The notes beneath the pieces are model-generated. The model did no database searches. It saw only the letters and a list, made by a program, of their open reading frames with translations, and was not told the origin of the DNA. From NCBI GenBank assembly GCA_900321145.1, contig ONVB01000097.1, positions 1-6,742 of the forward strand: DNA of 6,742 bases. The letters run 5' to 3'. This document shows positions 1 through 5,906 of this stretch, in pieces. The translations under genes and the position numbers were made by a program. Origin of the DNA: an uncultured Eubacteriales bacterium. GTDB lineage: Bacteria > Bacillota > Clostridia > Lachnospirales > Lachnospiraceae. Each line of letters opens with the position of its first letter. Position 1 is the stretch's first letter.

Positions 1-1
1 C

Positions 2-214
2 GATCCGATGAGCGGCGATATAGTCGGTGAGATAAGACTCGGCTACCTGCATGAGGGCGGCACGGTAAAGATAGTTACCGGAGGATCAATTTCAGGTTCT
101 ATAGTGGATGTACTTCCTTCGTTGAAGTTCTCAAGTGAGACAAAGCAGTATGATACTATGGTTATACCTGAGGTTACACGTATGGAGGGTATGAGGATAA
201 CGGGAGTTGTTTAA
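2..214 (+). CDS. C-terminal end of a probable TldD/PmbA-family metallopeptidase (5' end outside window)
   Basis: The frame is open from base 2 and ends with TAA at 212-214, so only the last 70 or so residues are present. The visible part contains GEIRLGYL, then TGGSISG, then a tail ending in ITGVV. This order (a beta-rich GYL.E.G segment, a small-residue SISG turn, a closing 'v.ItG' strand) matches my memory of the C-terminal domain of Firmicute TldD/PmbA proteins, which process small peptides or modified polypeptides. The metal-binding HExxxH region would lie upstream of the window and cannot be checked. It does not resemble the MnmG C-terminus, although mnmG is the usual gene before rsmG. 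The ATG at 8 is probably an internal methionine. The family call is moderate; the existence of a coding 3' end is firm. Confidence 0.5.
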   Translation, partial: DPMSGDIVGEIRLGYLHEGGTVKIVTGGSISGSIVDVLPSLKFSSETKQYDTMVIPEVTRMEGMRITGVV

Positions 215-245
215 TGCAATAGTGACGCTATAATGACGCTATAAT
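207..245 (+). promoter_or_regulatory. Candidate rsmG promoter with two TATAAT hexamers
   Basis: Two perfect TATAAT hexamers lie at 229-234 and 240-245, 11 bp apart, 44 to 55 bp before the rsmG start. For the first, TTGTTT at 207-212 gives a weak -35 at 16 bp spacing, overlapping the stop of the upstream gene. The second has no good -35. The hexamers could be a by-product of the tandem repeat they sit in, so promoter function is inference. Confidence 0.3.
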
Positions 246-260
246 GACGCAGTCGCGTCA
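218..260 (+). repeat. 11-bp tandem repeat (about three copies) ending in a small hairpin
   Basis: The unit TATAATGACGC occurs exactly at 229-239 and 240-250, preceded by a 9/11 copy at 218-228. The last TGACGC (245-250) pairs with GCGTCA (255-260) across a 4-nt loop. Each unit ends in the same TGACGC, so the single GCGTCA could pair with any of the three, giving alternative hairpins. The array fills most of the gap between the upstream gene and rsmG. Confidence 0.75.
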
Positions 261-288
261 CACATATTAAGTATAAATGGATTAAAGT

Positions 289-1011
289 ATGGATAGATTA
301 AATGAGTACATTATTAACATAACTGACGAACAGGTTAGACAGTTTGAACTATGCTTGACTAATCTGATAGACAAAAATAAGGTGATGAACCTCACTGCTA
401 TCACGGAGCGTGACGATGTAATCGTAAAGCACTTTATGGATAGTGTTGCTGTGGCTGGGGTGTATCCGGAGATTGCATTAAAGAAGCTTTCTGTAATAGA
501 TGTCGGAACAGGTGCGGGCTTTCCGGGTATCCCTTTAAAGATAGCATTCCCACAGCTTGATATGACACTTCTTGATTCGTTGAACAAGAGGGTTAATTAT
601 CTGAATGAGCAGATTGTGTCTATCGGGTTAGACAGTGCTTTGGGCAGGTGTACGGCTATCCACTCAAGAGCTGAGGATGGTGCGAGAAACAAAGAGCTGC
701 GAGATGCATTTGACATAGCTGTTTCACGTGCGGTTGCCGCACTACCGGTACTGCTTGAGTATTGTCTTCCCTTCGTAAAACCGGGCGGAGTGTTCATAGC
801 ATACAAATCGGGAGAGATTGAAGAGGAGCTATCTTCTGCCGGTAACGCATTGAAAAAGCTGAATGGAAAGCTCAGGGAAACAAAGAAGATCACACTTACG
901 GGAAGCGACAACGAGAATATAGAACGAAGCTTTGTTATCATAGAAAAGACGGCTCCGACGCCCAAACAATACCCGCGTAAAGCCGGTACCGCGTCCAAAG
1001 ATCCGTTATAA
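289..1011 (+). CDS. rsmG: 16S rRNA (guanine-N7)-methyltransferase RsmG (GidB)
   Basis: RsmG methylates N7 of the conserved guanosine near position 527 of 16S rRNA, using S-adenosylmethionine. The 240-residue protein has the expected length and order. KVMNLTAIT is at 31-39 and VKHFMDS at 46-52. The SAM-binding glycine loop DVGTGAGFPG is at 71-80, followed by LLDS at 94-97. AVSRAVA is at 144-150, and KPGG at 164-167 leads to YKSG at 172-175. The C-terminal tail YPRKAGT at 228-234 is the family signature. The ATG at 289 is the first usable start: an in-frame ATG at 277 runs into TAA at 283. No strong Shine-Dalgarno is visible. It runs toward DUF3881 and ends at a strong terminator. The unusual point is its left neighbour, which is not mnmG. 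One exact and two degenerate TGTCTA-N6-TAGACA dyads lie inside it. Confidence 0.96.
   Translation: MDRLNEYIINITDEQVRQFELCLTNLIDKNKVMNLTAITERDDVIVKHFMDSVAVAGVYPEIALKKLSVIDVGTGAGFPGIPLKIAFPQLDMTLLDSLNKRVNYLNEQIVSIGLDSALGRCTAIHSRAEDGARNKELRDAFDIAVSRAVAALPVLLEYCLPFVKPGGVFIAYKSGEIEEELSSAGNALKKLNGKLRETKKITLTGSDNENIERSFVIIEKTAPTPKQYPRKAGTASKDPL
324..373 (+). repeat. Two degenerate TGTCTA-N6-TAGACA dyads
   Basis: At 324-341 the sequence matches the dyad at 10 of 12 fixed positions (TGACGA, six bases, TAGACA). At 356-373 it matches at 11 of 12 (TGACTA, six bases, TAGACA). The two start 32 bp apart, close to the 33-bp spacing of the exact copies near serS. Both lie in the 5' coding part of rsmG, so codon constraint may explain them. 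Confidence 0.4.
617..634 (+). repeat. Exact dyad TGTCTA-N6-TAGACA within rsmG
   Basis: Both six-base arms are perfect inverted copies with spacer TCGGGT. The site encodes V-S-I-G-L-D-S of RsmG. It is one of four GTCTA-N6-TAGAC sites in the window; the others are 2.7 kb away between DUF4446 and serS. Confidence 0.7.
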
Positions 1012-1014
1012 AAT

Positions 1015-1086
1015 AAAAGTGTCATCCTGAGTGTAAGCGAAGGATCTTATAAGAGATTCTTCGCTTACACTCAGGATGACACTTTT
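1015..1086. terminator. Bidirectional terminator / 33-bp palindromic repeat between rsmG and DUF3881
   Basis: Bases 1015-1047 pair with 1054-1086. There are 32 Watson-Crick pairs and one G.T (1043/1058), around a loop of about 6 nt. On plus the stem runs into T at 1083-1088. On minus it runs into a TTTTATTT stretch. It lies 3 nt after rsmG and 11 nt after the DUF3881 stop, so it can end both convergent transcripts. The stem is far longer than an ordinary intrinsic terminator. Its core, with TCATCCTGAG followed by AGCGAAGGATCT, resembles the dispersed palindrome that is often mistranslated as CHPERSEGS-type peptides. Confidence 0.85.
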
Positions 1087-1097
1087 TTATTATCATT

Positions 1098-1973
1098 TTA
1101 AATAGTCACTACTCCCTGCAGCCATATCTCACCGCGGAAGCGCCTGCCGACCATAGGCTCACCCACAAGGTCCGCCTTGTTGATCGCAACATTTAAGGTT
1201 ATATCATTTGCCTCTACCAGCAGGTTGTATATATGCTCGGCTGTAAAGCTGTTGATAAGCTCGTGCACATCAAGTATATTTCCGACTATCATATAATGAT
1301 CGCATTCTACTCCGCACGGCATAAAGCTTGTATCTACTATAGAAAGGATATCTTCGGAACCTGCCCGCAGGGTCGCTGTTGTGTATGAATCCATTTCGTG
1401 AACCGCAAGGTTCTCTATGGCCTCCGGATTGCCTGTATTTGCGTCCTGCATAAGGCTGTAACGCTCGGACTTTCTGGCATCTGCTCGCCTCTTTTGCGCA
1501 TGTGTTCTACCGGTTCCGAGCAGGATCGCCCCTTCGGTGGAAAGCCCCGAGAACCTGACCTGCTGTATATGACGGTTTGAATAGTTGAACCATTTTGATT
1601 TTGCATAATCGGCTATGTTGCTCACATAGAAGATGATGGTCATGCCGAGTCGGTAATCATCGCAGACTCCGGCATAGCTTTCTTTATCGGTCTGCTTTTC
1701 TATCGCTATATTTCCGAACTCGAGAGTATAATCCCCTTTAAGATACGGAAAGTGATGCTCTATAGAGCATGTGCCGGTCGAATCGACTTCGCCTACCAGG
1801 GCGACCCCCATCTTCTCTGCGTAATCGCGTTCAAACTGAAGCATGGAGGTGTCGACACTGACGGTTGTTATTATCTTACGGTTTGGTTCACCCAAGATAT
1901 TCTTGTACAGCGGCTCAAGCTGCTTTCTGTTTTTATACTTTGAAAATCCTATTGATCTTAAAAATGAATGCAT
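1098..1973 (-). CDS. DUF3881 family protein, function unknown
   Basis: This 291-residue protein has no catalytic motif that I recognise. The start, MHSFLRSIGFS, and the position directly after serS match my memory of the DUF3881 family, which occurs mainly in Lachnospiraceae. No signal peptide or membrane helix is visible, so it is probably cytosolic. A basic, Arg/Lys-rich segment lies at about 156-171 (RTHAQKRRADARKSER). The C-terminal part (about 222-291) is hydrophobic-alternating, as in a mixed alpha/beta fold, and includes GEPMVGRRFRGEIWLQG at 271-287. The ATG is 6 nt after the serS stop, with no clear Shine-Dalgarno immediately before it. That suggests translational coupling to serS. 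It ends at the shared terminator. The association with seryl-tRNA synthetase is positional only; I assign no function. Confidence 0.75.
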   Translation of the reverse strand: MHSFLRSIGFSKYKNRKQLEPLYKNILGEPNRKIITTVSVDTSMLQFERDYAEKMGVALVGEVDSTGTCSIEHHFPYLKGDYTLEFGNIAIEKQTDKESYAGVCDDYRLGMTIIFYVSNIADYAKSKWFNYSNRHIQQVRFSGLSTEGAILLGTGRTHAQKRRADARKSERYSLMQDANTGNPEAIENLAVHEMDSYTTATLRAGSEDILSIVDTSFMPCGVECDHYMIVGNILDVHELINSFTAEHIYNLLVEANDITLNVAINKADLVGEPMVGRRFRGEIWLQGVVTI

Positions 1974-1979
1974 CTTATA

Positions 1980-3257
1980 TTATGAAAGCTTTTCCTTTCC
2001 ACCCATATAAGGTCTTAAAACTTCAGGGATGTTTACGCTTCCGTCCGCATTGAGATTGTTCTCAAGGAATGCTATGAGCATACGCGGGGGAGCGACTACG
2101 GTATTGTTAAGTGTATGTGCAAAGTACTTGCTGTCCTTGCCCTTGACCCTGATCTTGAGTCTTCTTGCCTGAGCATCGCCTAAGTTCGAGCAGCTTCCTA
2201 CTTCAAAGTACTTCTTCTGACGCGGAGACCATGCTTCAACATCATAGGACTTCACCTTAAGATCGGCAAGGTCACCCGAGCAGCACTCTATGGTTCTTAC
2301 CGGAATGTCCATTGAACGGAACAGATCTACGGTGTTTCTCCAGAGCTTGTGGAACCAGTCCATGGAATCCTCGGGCTTGCAGACTACTATCATCTCCTGC
2401 TTCTCAAACTGATGTATACGGTACAGACCGCGCTCTTCTATTCCGTGTGCGCCCTTCTCTTTTCTGAAGCAGGGTGAATAGCTTGTAAGTGTCTGGGGAA
2501 GTGTATCCTCGTCTATCATGGTGTCTATGAATTTGCCGATCATGGAATGCTCACTGGTACCGATGAGATAGAGGTCCTCGCCCTCAATCTTGTACATCAT
2601 TGCATCCATCTCAGCAAAGCTCATTACGCCGTCTACCACATTTCCTCTGATCATGAAAGGAGGTACACAGTATGTAAATCCTCTGTCAATCATGAAATCC
2701 CTTGCATAGGAGATGATAGCTGAGTGAAGTCTTGCGATGTCCCCCATAAGATAGTAGAAACCGTTTCCCGCAACCTTTCTTGCGCTGTCTAAGTCAAGTC
2801 CTGACAGTCGCTCCATTATGTCGGTGTGATAAGGTATCTCGAAGTCGGGAACGACAGGCTCGCCGAATCTCTCGAGCTCTACATTCTCGCTGTCATCCTT
2901 TCCGATCGGAACTGTATCGTCGATGATGTTCGGGATAACCATCATAACCTTCTTGAGCTTCTCTCTTACCTCAGGCTCCTTTGCTTCAAGCTCTGCAAGT
3001 CTTGCTGCATCCTTGGCAACCTCGGCCTTGGCAGCCTCGGCTTCTTCCTTCTTGCCCTGAGCCATAAATGCGCCGATCTGCTTTGCAATCTTGTTCTTTG
3101 CGGCTCTTAAGTCATCAGCTTCCTGCTGAAGCTCACGGGACTCTTTATCTAAAGCGATAGCTTCGTCAACTAACGGAAGCTTGTCGTCCTGGAATTTTTT
3201 CTTTATGTTCTCTTTGACTATCTCGGGGTTCTCTCTGACGAATTTGATATCTAACAT
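1980..3257 (-). CDS. serS: Seryl-tRNA synthetase
   Basis: This class II enzyme charges tRNA-Ser with serine, and also tRNA-Sec with serine where that tRNA exists. The 425-residue length is normal. The N-terminus MLDIKFVRENPE is followed by the long antiparallel coiled-coil arm (about 30-105) that grips the tRNA-Ser variable arm. TSEHS at 234-238 is the serine-binding TxE region. Motif 2 is CFRKEKG (263-269) with RIHQFEKQEM (280-289). Motif 3 spans about 383-401 with Arg392, and the C-terminus has PEVLRPYMGG (411-420). Motif 3 reads LNNTVVAPPR rather than the LNGSGLAVGR of E. coli-type enzymes. A Shine-Dalgarno AGAGAGGA precedes the ATG. The 112-bp leader is too short for a T-box but holds two exact TGTCTA-type dyads. 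DUF3881 follows after 6 nt. Confidence 0.97.
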   Translation of the reverse strand: MLDIKFVRENPEIVKENIKKKFQDDKLPLVDEAIALDKESRELQQEADDLRAAKNKIAKQIGAFMAQGKKEEAEAAKAEVAKDAARLAELEAKEPEVREKLKKVMMVIPNIIDDTVPIGKDDSENVELERFGEPVVPDFEIPYHTDIMERLSGLDLDSARKVAGNGFYYLMGDIARLHSAIISYARDFMIDRGFTYCVPPFMIRGNVVDGVMSFAEMDAMMYKIEGEDLYLIGTSEHSMIGKFIDTMIDEDTLPQTLTSYSPCFRKEKGAHGIEERGLYRIHQFEKQEMIVVCKPEDSMDWFHKLWRNTVDLFRSMDIPVRTIECCSGDLADLKVKSYDVEAWSPRQKKYFEVGSCSNLGDAQARRLKIRVKGKDSKYFAHTLNNTVVAPPRMLIAFLENNLNADGSVNIPEVLRPYMGGKEKLS

Positions 3258-3293
3258 TTATATGTCCTCTCTTTTTTATGATTTGTTAGTGTA

Positions 3294-3311
3294 TGTCTAT
3301 TGTGGTAGACA
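3294..3311. repeat. Exact dyad TGTCTA-N6-TAGACA in the serS leader
   Basis: Perfect six-base arms with spacer TTGTGG, about 37 bp upstream of the serS start codon. It is the copy closest to serS, 33 bp from the next dyad. The position would suit an operator if serS has its own promoter here, but I find no convincing -35/-10 pair. Confidence 0.7.
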
Positions 3312-3327
3312 AAAATGTGCATTGTGT

Positions 3328-3343
3328 GTCTAACGGAATAGAC
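3328..3343. repeat. Exact dyad GTCTA-N6-TAGAC in the serS leader
   Basis: Perfect five-base arms with spacer ACGGAA. The sixth pair outward is T/G rather than T/A. It starts exactly 33 bp from the dyad at 3295 and 66 bp from the one at 3394. Confidence 0.7.
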
Positions 3344-3369
3344 GGATTGACATTGCTCTTTATGATGTA

Positions 3370-3951
3370 TCAGTCAAGCAATTTGTATGCTCTGTCTAAT
3401 GAGTTAGACGACTTTCTGCTATCCTTGTCAGTTCCGTGTATCATCTCTTTTATTTCCTCTTCGGCGGTCTTGGCACGGCTGAGTGCCTGCTTTTCTTCTT
3501 CTGAAAGAGGAATGTAGGATTCGCCTCGGACTATTTCTTTGGCATAGGTAAAGCATCCTTCACGCGAGTGAATCGAGTTTAAAACGATACCGTTTCCGTT
3601 GTTATCCAAAAGGGCAACGGCATAGCTCAGCTTTCCGGCCATTTCTTCAAAGGCATCATACTTTACCAGAGCATATTTGCTTACACATCCGCTTAATATG
3701 GTTTGCATGCTTCGCTGTTCGTTGATCAGCTTTCGGCTTACCTGCTTTAGCTGATCTATTTCCTTTAGTCTTGTATGTATCATCTTCTCGAGTGCTTCGC
3801 CGTCTCGTCCTTGCATGAAAGCAGTGTACTTCCGGCTTATAACATTCATTTGATGGATCATGACAAGAAGAATTACGAACATAATGACCATGATGATCAG
3901 TAACAGTACGATCACTGTTCGTGGTGTCATACCAAGTATACGCTCGTCCAT
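3370..3951 (-). CDS. DUF4446 family single-pass membrane protein encoded next to parB
   Basis: The 193-residue protein has a short N-terminus, one strong hydrophobic helix at about 12-33, and a Lys/Glu/Gln-rich, likely coiled-coil segment at about 50-85. The conserved core follows: VKYDAFEEMAGKLSYAVALL (96-115), then DNNGNGIVL (116-124), SREG (129-132) and TYAKEI (135-140). The core ends with PLSEEEKQAL (148-157). This core is what I recognise as DUF4446, a family usually found beside parB in Clostridia. Most of the protein probably faces the cytoplasm, by inference from the basic segment after the helix. The start is 20 nt after the parB stop with AAAGGA upstream, so it is probably in the par operon. 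The C-terminal tail (about 172-193) is charged and looks disordered. Function is unknown; a membrane-side link to ParB is only a hypothesis. Confidence 0.85.
   Translation of the reverse strand: MDERILGMTPRTVIVLLLIIMVIMFVILLVMIHQMNVISRKYTAFMQGRDGEALEKMIHTRLKEIDQLKQVSRKLINEQRSMQTILSGCVSKYALVKYDAFEEMAGKLSYAVALLDNNGNGIVLNSIHSREGCFTYAKEIVRGESYIPLSEEEKQALSRAKTAEEEIKEMIHGTDKDSRKSSNSLDRAYKLLD
3394..3409. repeat. Exact dyad GTCTAA-N4-TTAGAC in the 3' end of DUF4446
   Basis: Perfect six-base inner arms (GTCTAA/TTAGAC). It lies inside the DUF4446 coding region, read in reverse as S-N-S-L-D-R, a poorly conserved tail. It starts 66 bp (2 x 33) from the dyad at 3328. Confidence 0.7.
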
Positions 3952-3971
3952 GTTTTAAGTATCCTTTGTCA

Positions 3972-4964
3972 CTATTCTTTTATAGAGGTTATAAGCATAT
4001 TGGTCAGGCGCTCCAACTCGTCCTGTGAATAATACTCTATCTCTATCTTTCCCTTTCCTCCGGACTTCGGCTTTATGGAAGCTTTGGTACCTAAGTTGCT
4101 TTTCATGCGTTCCTCAAGATCCTTGTAGAGGAAGCTTAGGTCTGTTCCGGTGTCGGTCTCTGCTGTTGGTTCCTTCTTCTTTGTGAGAAGCTTTTTGACA
4201 TAGCTTTCTGTCTCGCGTACCGATAGCTGTCTGTCAAATATATAAGTTGCTGCTTCGTATTGAACCTCAGGATCGGTAATCGTGATCAGCGCTCTAACAT
4301 GTCCGGTTGTGAGCATATCGTCTATGAGCATCTGCTGAACTCTCTGGTCAAGCTTTAGCAGACGCAACGCATTTGCTATAGTTGAACGGCTTTTGGATAC
4401 TTTCTCTGCCACTTCATCCTGCGTGAAGTTGTTCTCCTCTATGAGTCCCTGATAGGCAATCGCTTCCTCTATGGGATTTAAGTCCTCTCTCTGAAGATTT
4501 TCTATCAGAGCAATTTCCATGATCTCCTTGTCGGAGTAATCCTTTATGACCACAGGAACTTCTTTCAAGCCGAGTGACTTAGCGGCACGCCATCTTCTCT
4601 CACCGGCTACTATCTCATAGTAGTTCCTTCTTTTCTTTACGATAAGTGGCTGTACTATGCCGTGCTTTGATATGGAATCTGCGAGCTCCTCGAGTTTATC
4701 CTGATTAAAGCTCTTTCTCGGCTGCTCTTTGTTTGGTTCAACCTTGTTTATCGGAAGAGTCTGAACTGCGTTCTTGATCACTTCCTTAACCTGAACCTTT
4801 GTTTCGACTTTTGAAGCGGTGTCGTCACTGTCTCCTGTTGGAATCAGATTTCCCAAGCCCTTTCCCAGTTTGGATCTTTTGGTTGTTTCTTTTCCTTTTG
4901 AGGAAGCAGACTTGCTGTTTGACGTCTCCTTCTCTTTTGCGGAACCTGGTTTACTGGTAGCCAT
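3972..4964 (-). CDS. parB: Chromosome-partitioning protein ParB (Spo0J)
   Basis: ParB binds parS, loads as a CTP-dependent sliding clamp around the origin, recruits SMC and stimulates the ParA ATPase. All expected parts are visible in 330 residues. KLGKGLGNLIP at 32-42 is the usual N-terminal motif. PINKVEPNKEQPRKSF at 71-86 opens the ParB/Srx fold. GERRWRA at 121-127 is the CTP-binding box, and ENLQREDLNPIEEA at 155-168 is the second conserved box. A helix-turn-helix lies at about 180-204 (TQDEVAEKVSKSRSTIANAL). A C-terminal dimerisation region lies at about 305-330. The start at 4964 is supported by AAGGAGGA upstream. It gives a Lys/Ser/Thr-rich extension of about 31 residues before the conserved part. 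The gene lies 92 nt after parA, and its targets (three parS sites) are 1.1 to 1.8 kb away. Confidence 0.97.
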   Translation of the reverse strand: MATSKPGSAKEKETSNSKSASSKGKETTKRSKLGKGLGNLIPTGDSDDTASKVETKVQVKEVIKNAVQTLPINKVEPNKEQPRKSFNQDKLEELADSISKHGIVQPLIVKKRRNYYEIVAGERRWRAAKSLGLKEVPVVIKDYSDKEIMEIALIENLQREDLNPIEEAIAYQGLIEENNFTQDEVAEKVSKSRSTIANALRLLKLDQRVQQMLIDDMLTTGHVRALITITDPEVQYEAATYIFDRQLSVRETESYVKKLLTKKKEPTAETDTGTDLSFLYKDLEERMKSNLGTKASIKPKSGGKGKIEIEYYSQDELERLTNMLITSIKE

Positions 4965-5039
4965 TTACTGCCCGTCCTCCTTGAATGGTAACAAATATAT
5001 ATAATGATCTGTGATAGTGTCTTTGGTATAAAAACCTTG

Positions 5040-5059
5040 TGATGCAGAACTTCTGCTCA
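5040..5059 (-). other. Small hairpin spanning the parA stop codon
   Basis: GCAGAACTTCTGC at 5044-5056 is a near-perfect palindrome. With the flanking TGA (5040-5042) and TCA (5057-5059) it extends to an 8-bp stem with one bulged base. In the parA transcript it includes the stop codon, and a run of five U follows about 8 nt later. That is too far for a good terminator. It could tune parA versus parB levels or mRNA ends; this is inference. Confidence 0.3.
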
Positions 5060-5839
5060 GTCTGCAAAAAGCTTGTTTCTTATAACTTCGTCCGCAAGCT
5101 TTCTGTACCCCTCGGCACCTGACGAACGGCTGTCATACAGGTTTATGGGTAGTCCGAAGCTGGGTGCTTCGGCTAATCGTACATTTCGTGGGATAACAGT
5201 TTGATATATAAACTGATCGAGGTTTTGTTTGACATTATCTACCACTTCCTGAGAGAGATTTGTTCGACTGTCATACATAGTGAAGACTACGCCCTCTATC
5301 TCCAAATGTTTATTGAGCTGTTTCTTGATCAGACTTATGGTATACATCAACTGTGATAATCCGTCCAAGGCAAAGAACTCACATTGTATGGGAACCAGAA
5401 CAGTATCTGCCGCTGTCAATGAATTTATAGTCAGCATACCGAGTGCCGGCGGACAGTCTATGATGATAAAATCATACTGTTTTCTGAGCTTTCTGATCAG
5501 ATCCTTTAAGAGATATTGCGGACGCTCTATGGTTATCAGCTCTACTTCCGCTCCGGCAAGATCGCGATTGGCCGGAATTACGGATATATCCAGCTTCTTC
5601 TCAAAAGGATGAACTATCATACACTCGCCTATATTGATTTCCCCGTTTATTGCTTGGTATATGGTTTTATCAAGGGTGTTCTTATCCACTCCGAGACCGC
5701 TTGTAAGGTTTCCCTGAGGATCCATATCTATGGCAAGAACCTTCTTGCCTTTCTCAGCCAGACAAGCTGCAAGATTGATAGATGTTGTGGTTTTTCCTAC
5801 GCCGCCCTTTTGATTGGCGACTGCTATTATTCGTCCCAT
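5057..5839 (-). CDS. parA: Chromosome-partitioning ATPase ParA (Soj)
   Basis: ParA is a deviant Walker ATPase that binds DNA nonspecifically as an ATP dimer and is released by ParB, helping to move and separate origins. In Bacillus-type systems Soj also modulates DnaA. The 260 residues are typical of the short chromosomal form, without the N-terminal operator-binding domain of plasmid type Ia ParA. KGGVGKTTT at 11-19 is the Walker A box with the signature Lys11. AIDMDPQGN at 36-44 is the A' region, and FIIIDCPPALG at 124-134 is Walker B. PRNVRLAEAPSFG (217-229) and YDSRSSGAEGY (235-245) are typical family blocks. The ATG follows AGGAG by 6 nt. It is the first gene of the leftward operon and reads away from the parS cluster. 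Confidence 0.98.
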   Translation of the reverse strand: MGRIIAVANQKGGVGKTTTSINLAACLAEKGKKVLAIDMDPQGNLTSGLGVDKNTLDKTIYQAINGEINIGECMIVHPFEKKLDISVIPANRDLAGAEVELITIERPQYLLKDLIRKLRKQYDFIIIDCPPALGMLTINSLTAADTVLVPIQCEFFALDGLSQLMYTISLIKKQLNKHLEIEGVVFTMYDSRTNLSQEVVDNVKQNLDQFIYQTVIPRNVRLAEAPSFGLPINLYDSRSSGAEGYRKLADEVIRNKLFAD

Positions 5840-5884
5840 AACAGACTCCTGAGTTTCTCTTCTTTCTACTTATTTATATATGTG

Positions 5885-5906
5885 TAATCACAATCAGTCG
5901 TGATTA
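5885..5906. promoter_or_regulatory. TAATCAC-N8-GTGATTA dyad overlapping the candidate parA promoter
   Basis: A perfect 7-bp inverted repeat with an 8-bp spacer. It overlaps the candidate parA -10 and covers the expected transcription start, the usual place for a repressor site. The regulator is unknown. ParA here lacks an operator-binding domain, so simple ParA autorepression is unlikely. Confidence 0.4.

Noticed and set aside
2..214. mnmG (gidA) C-terminus, the usual gene before rsmG
   Set aside because: The residues do not resemble the helical MnmG C-terminal domain. The GYL...GGSISG...ITG pattern fits TldD/PmbA better.
720..735. TGTTTCACGTG, a partial parS sequence inside rsmG
   Set aside because: Only the first 11 of 16 bases match and the second half is lost. 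The bases encode the conserved AVSRA block of RsmG, which explains them without ParB binding.
3258..3369. T-box riboswitch upstream of serS
   Set aside because: Clostridial serS is often T-box controlled, but the gap is only 112 bp and I see no T-box sequence or terminator hairpin.
5516..5887. Open frame antisense to parA (123 codons), and similar frames antisense to rsmG and serS
   Set aside because: They lie opposite strongly conserved genes, have no convincing ribosome-binding site, and their products look like reverse-frame shadows.
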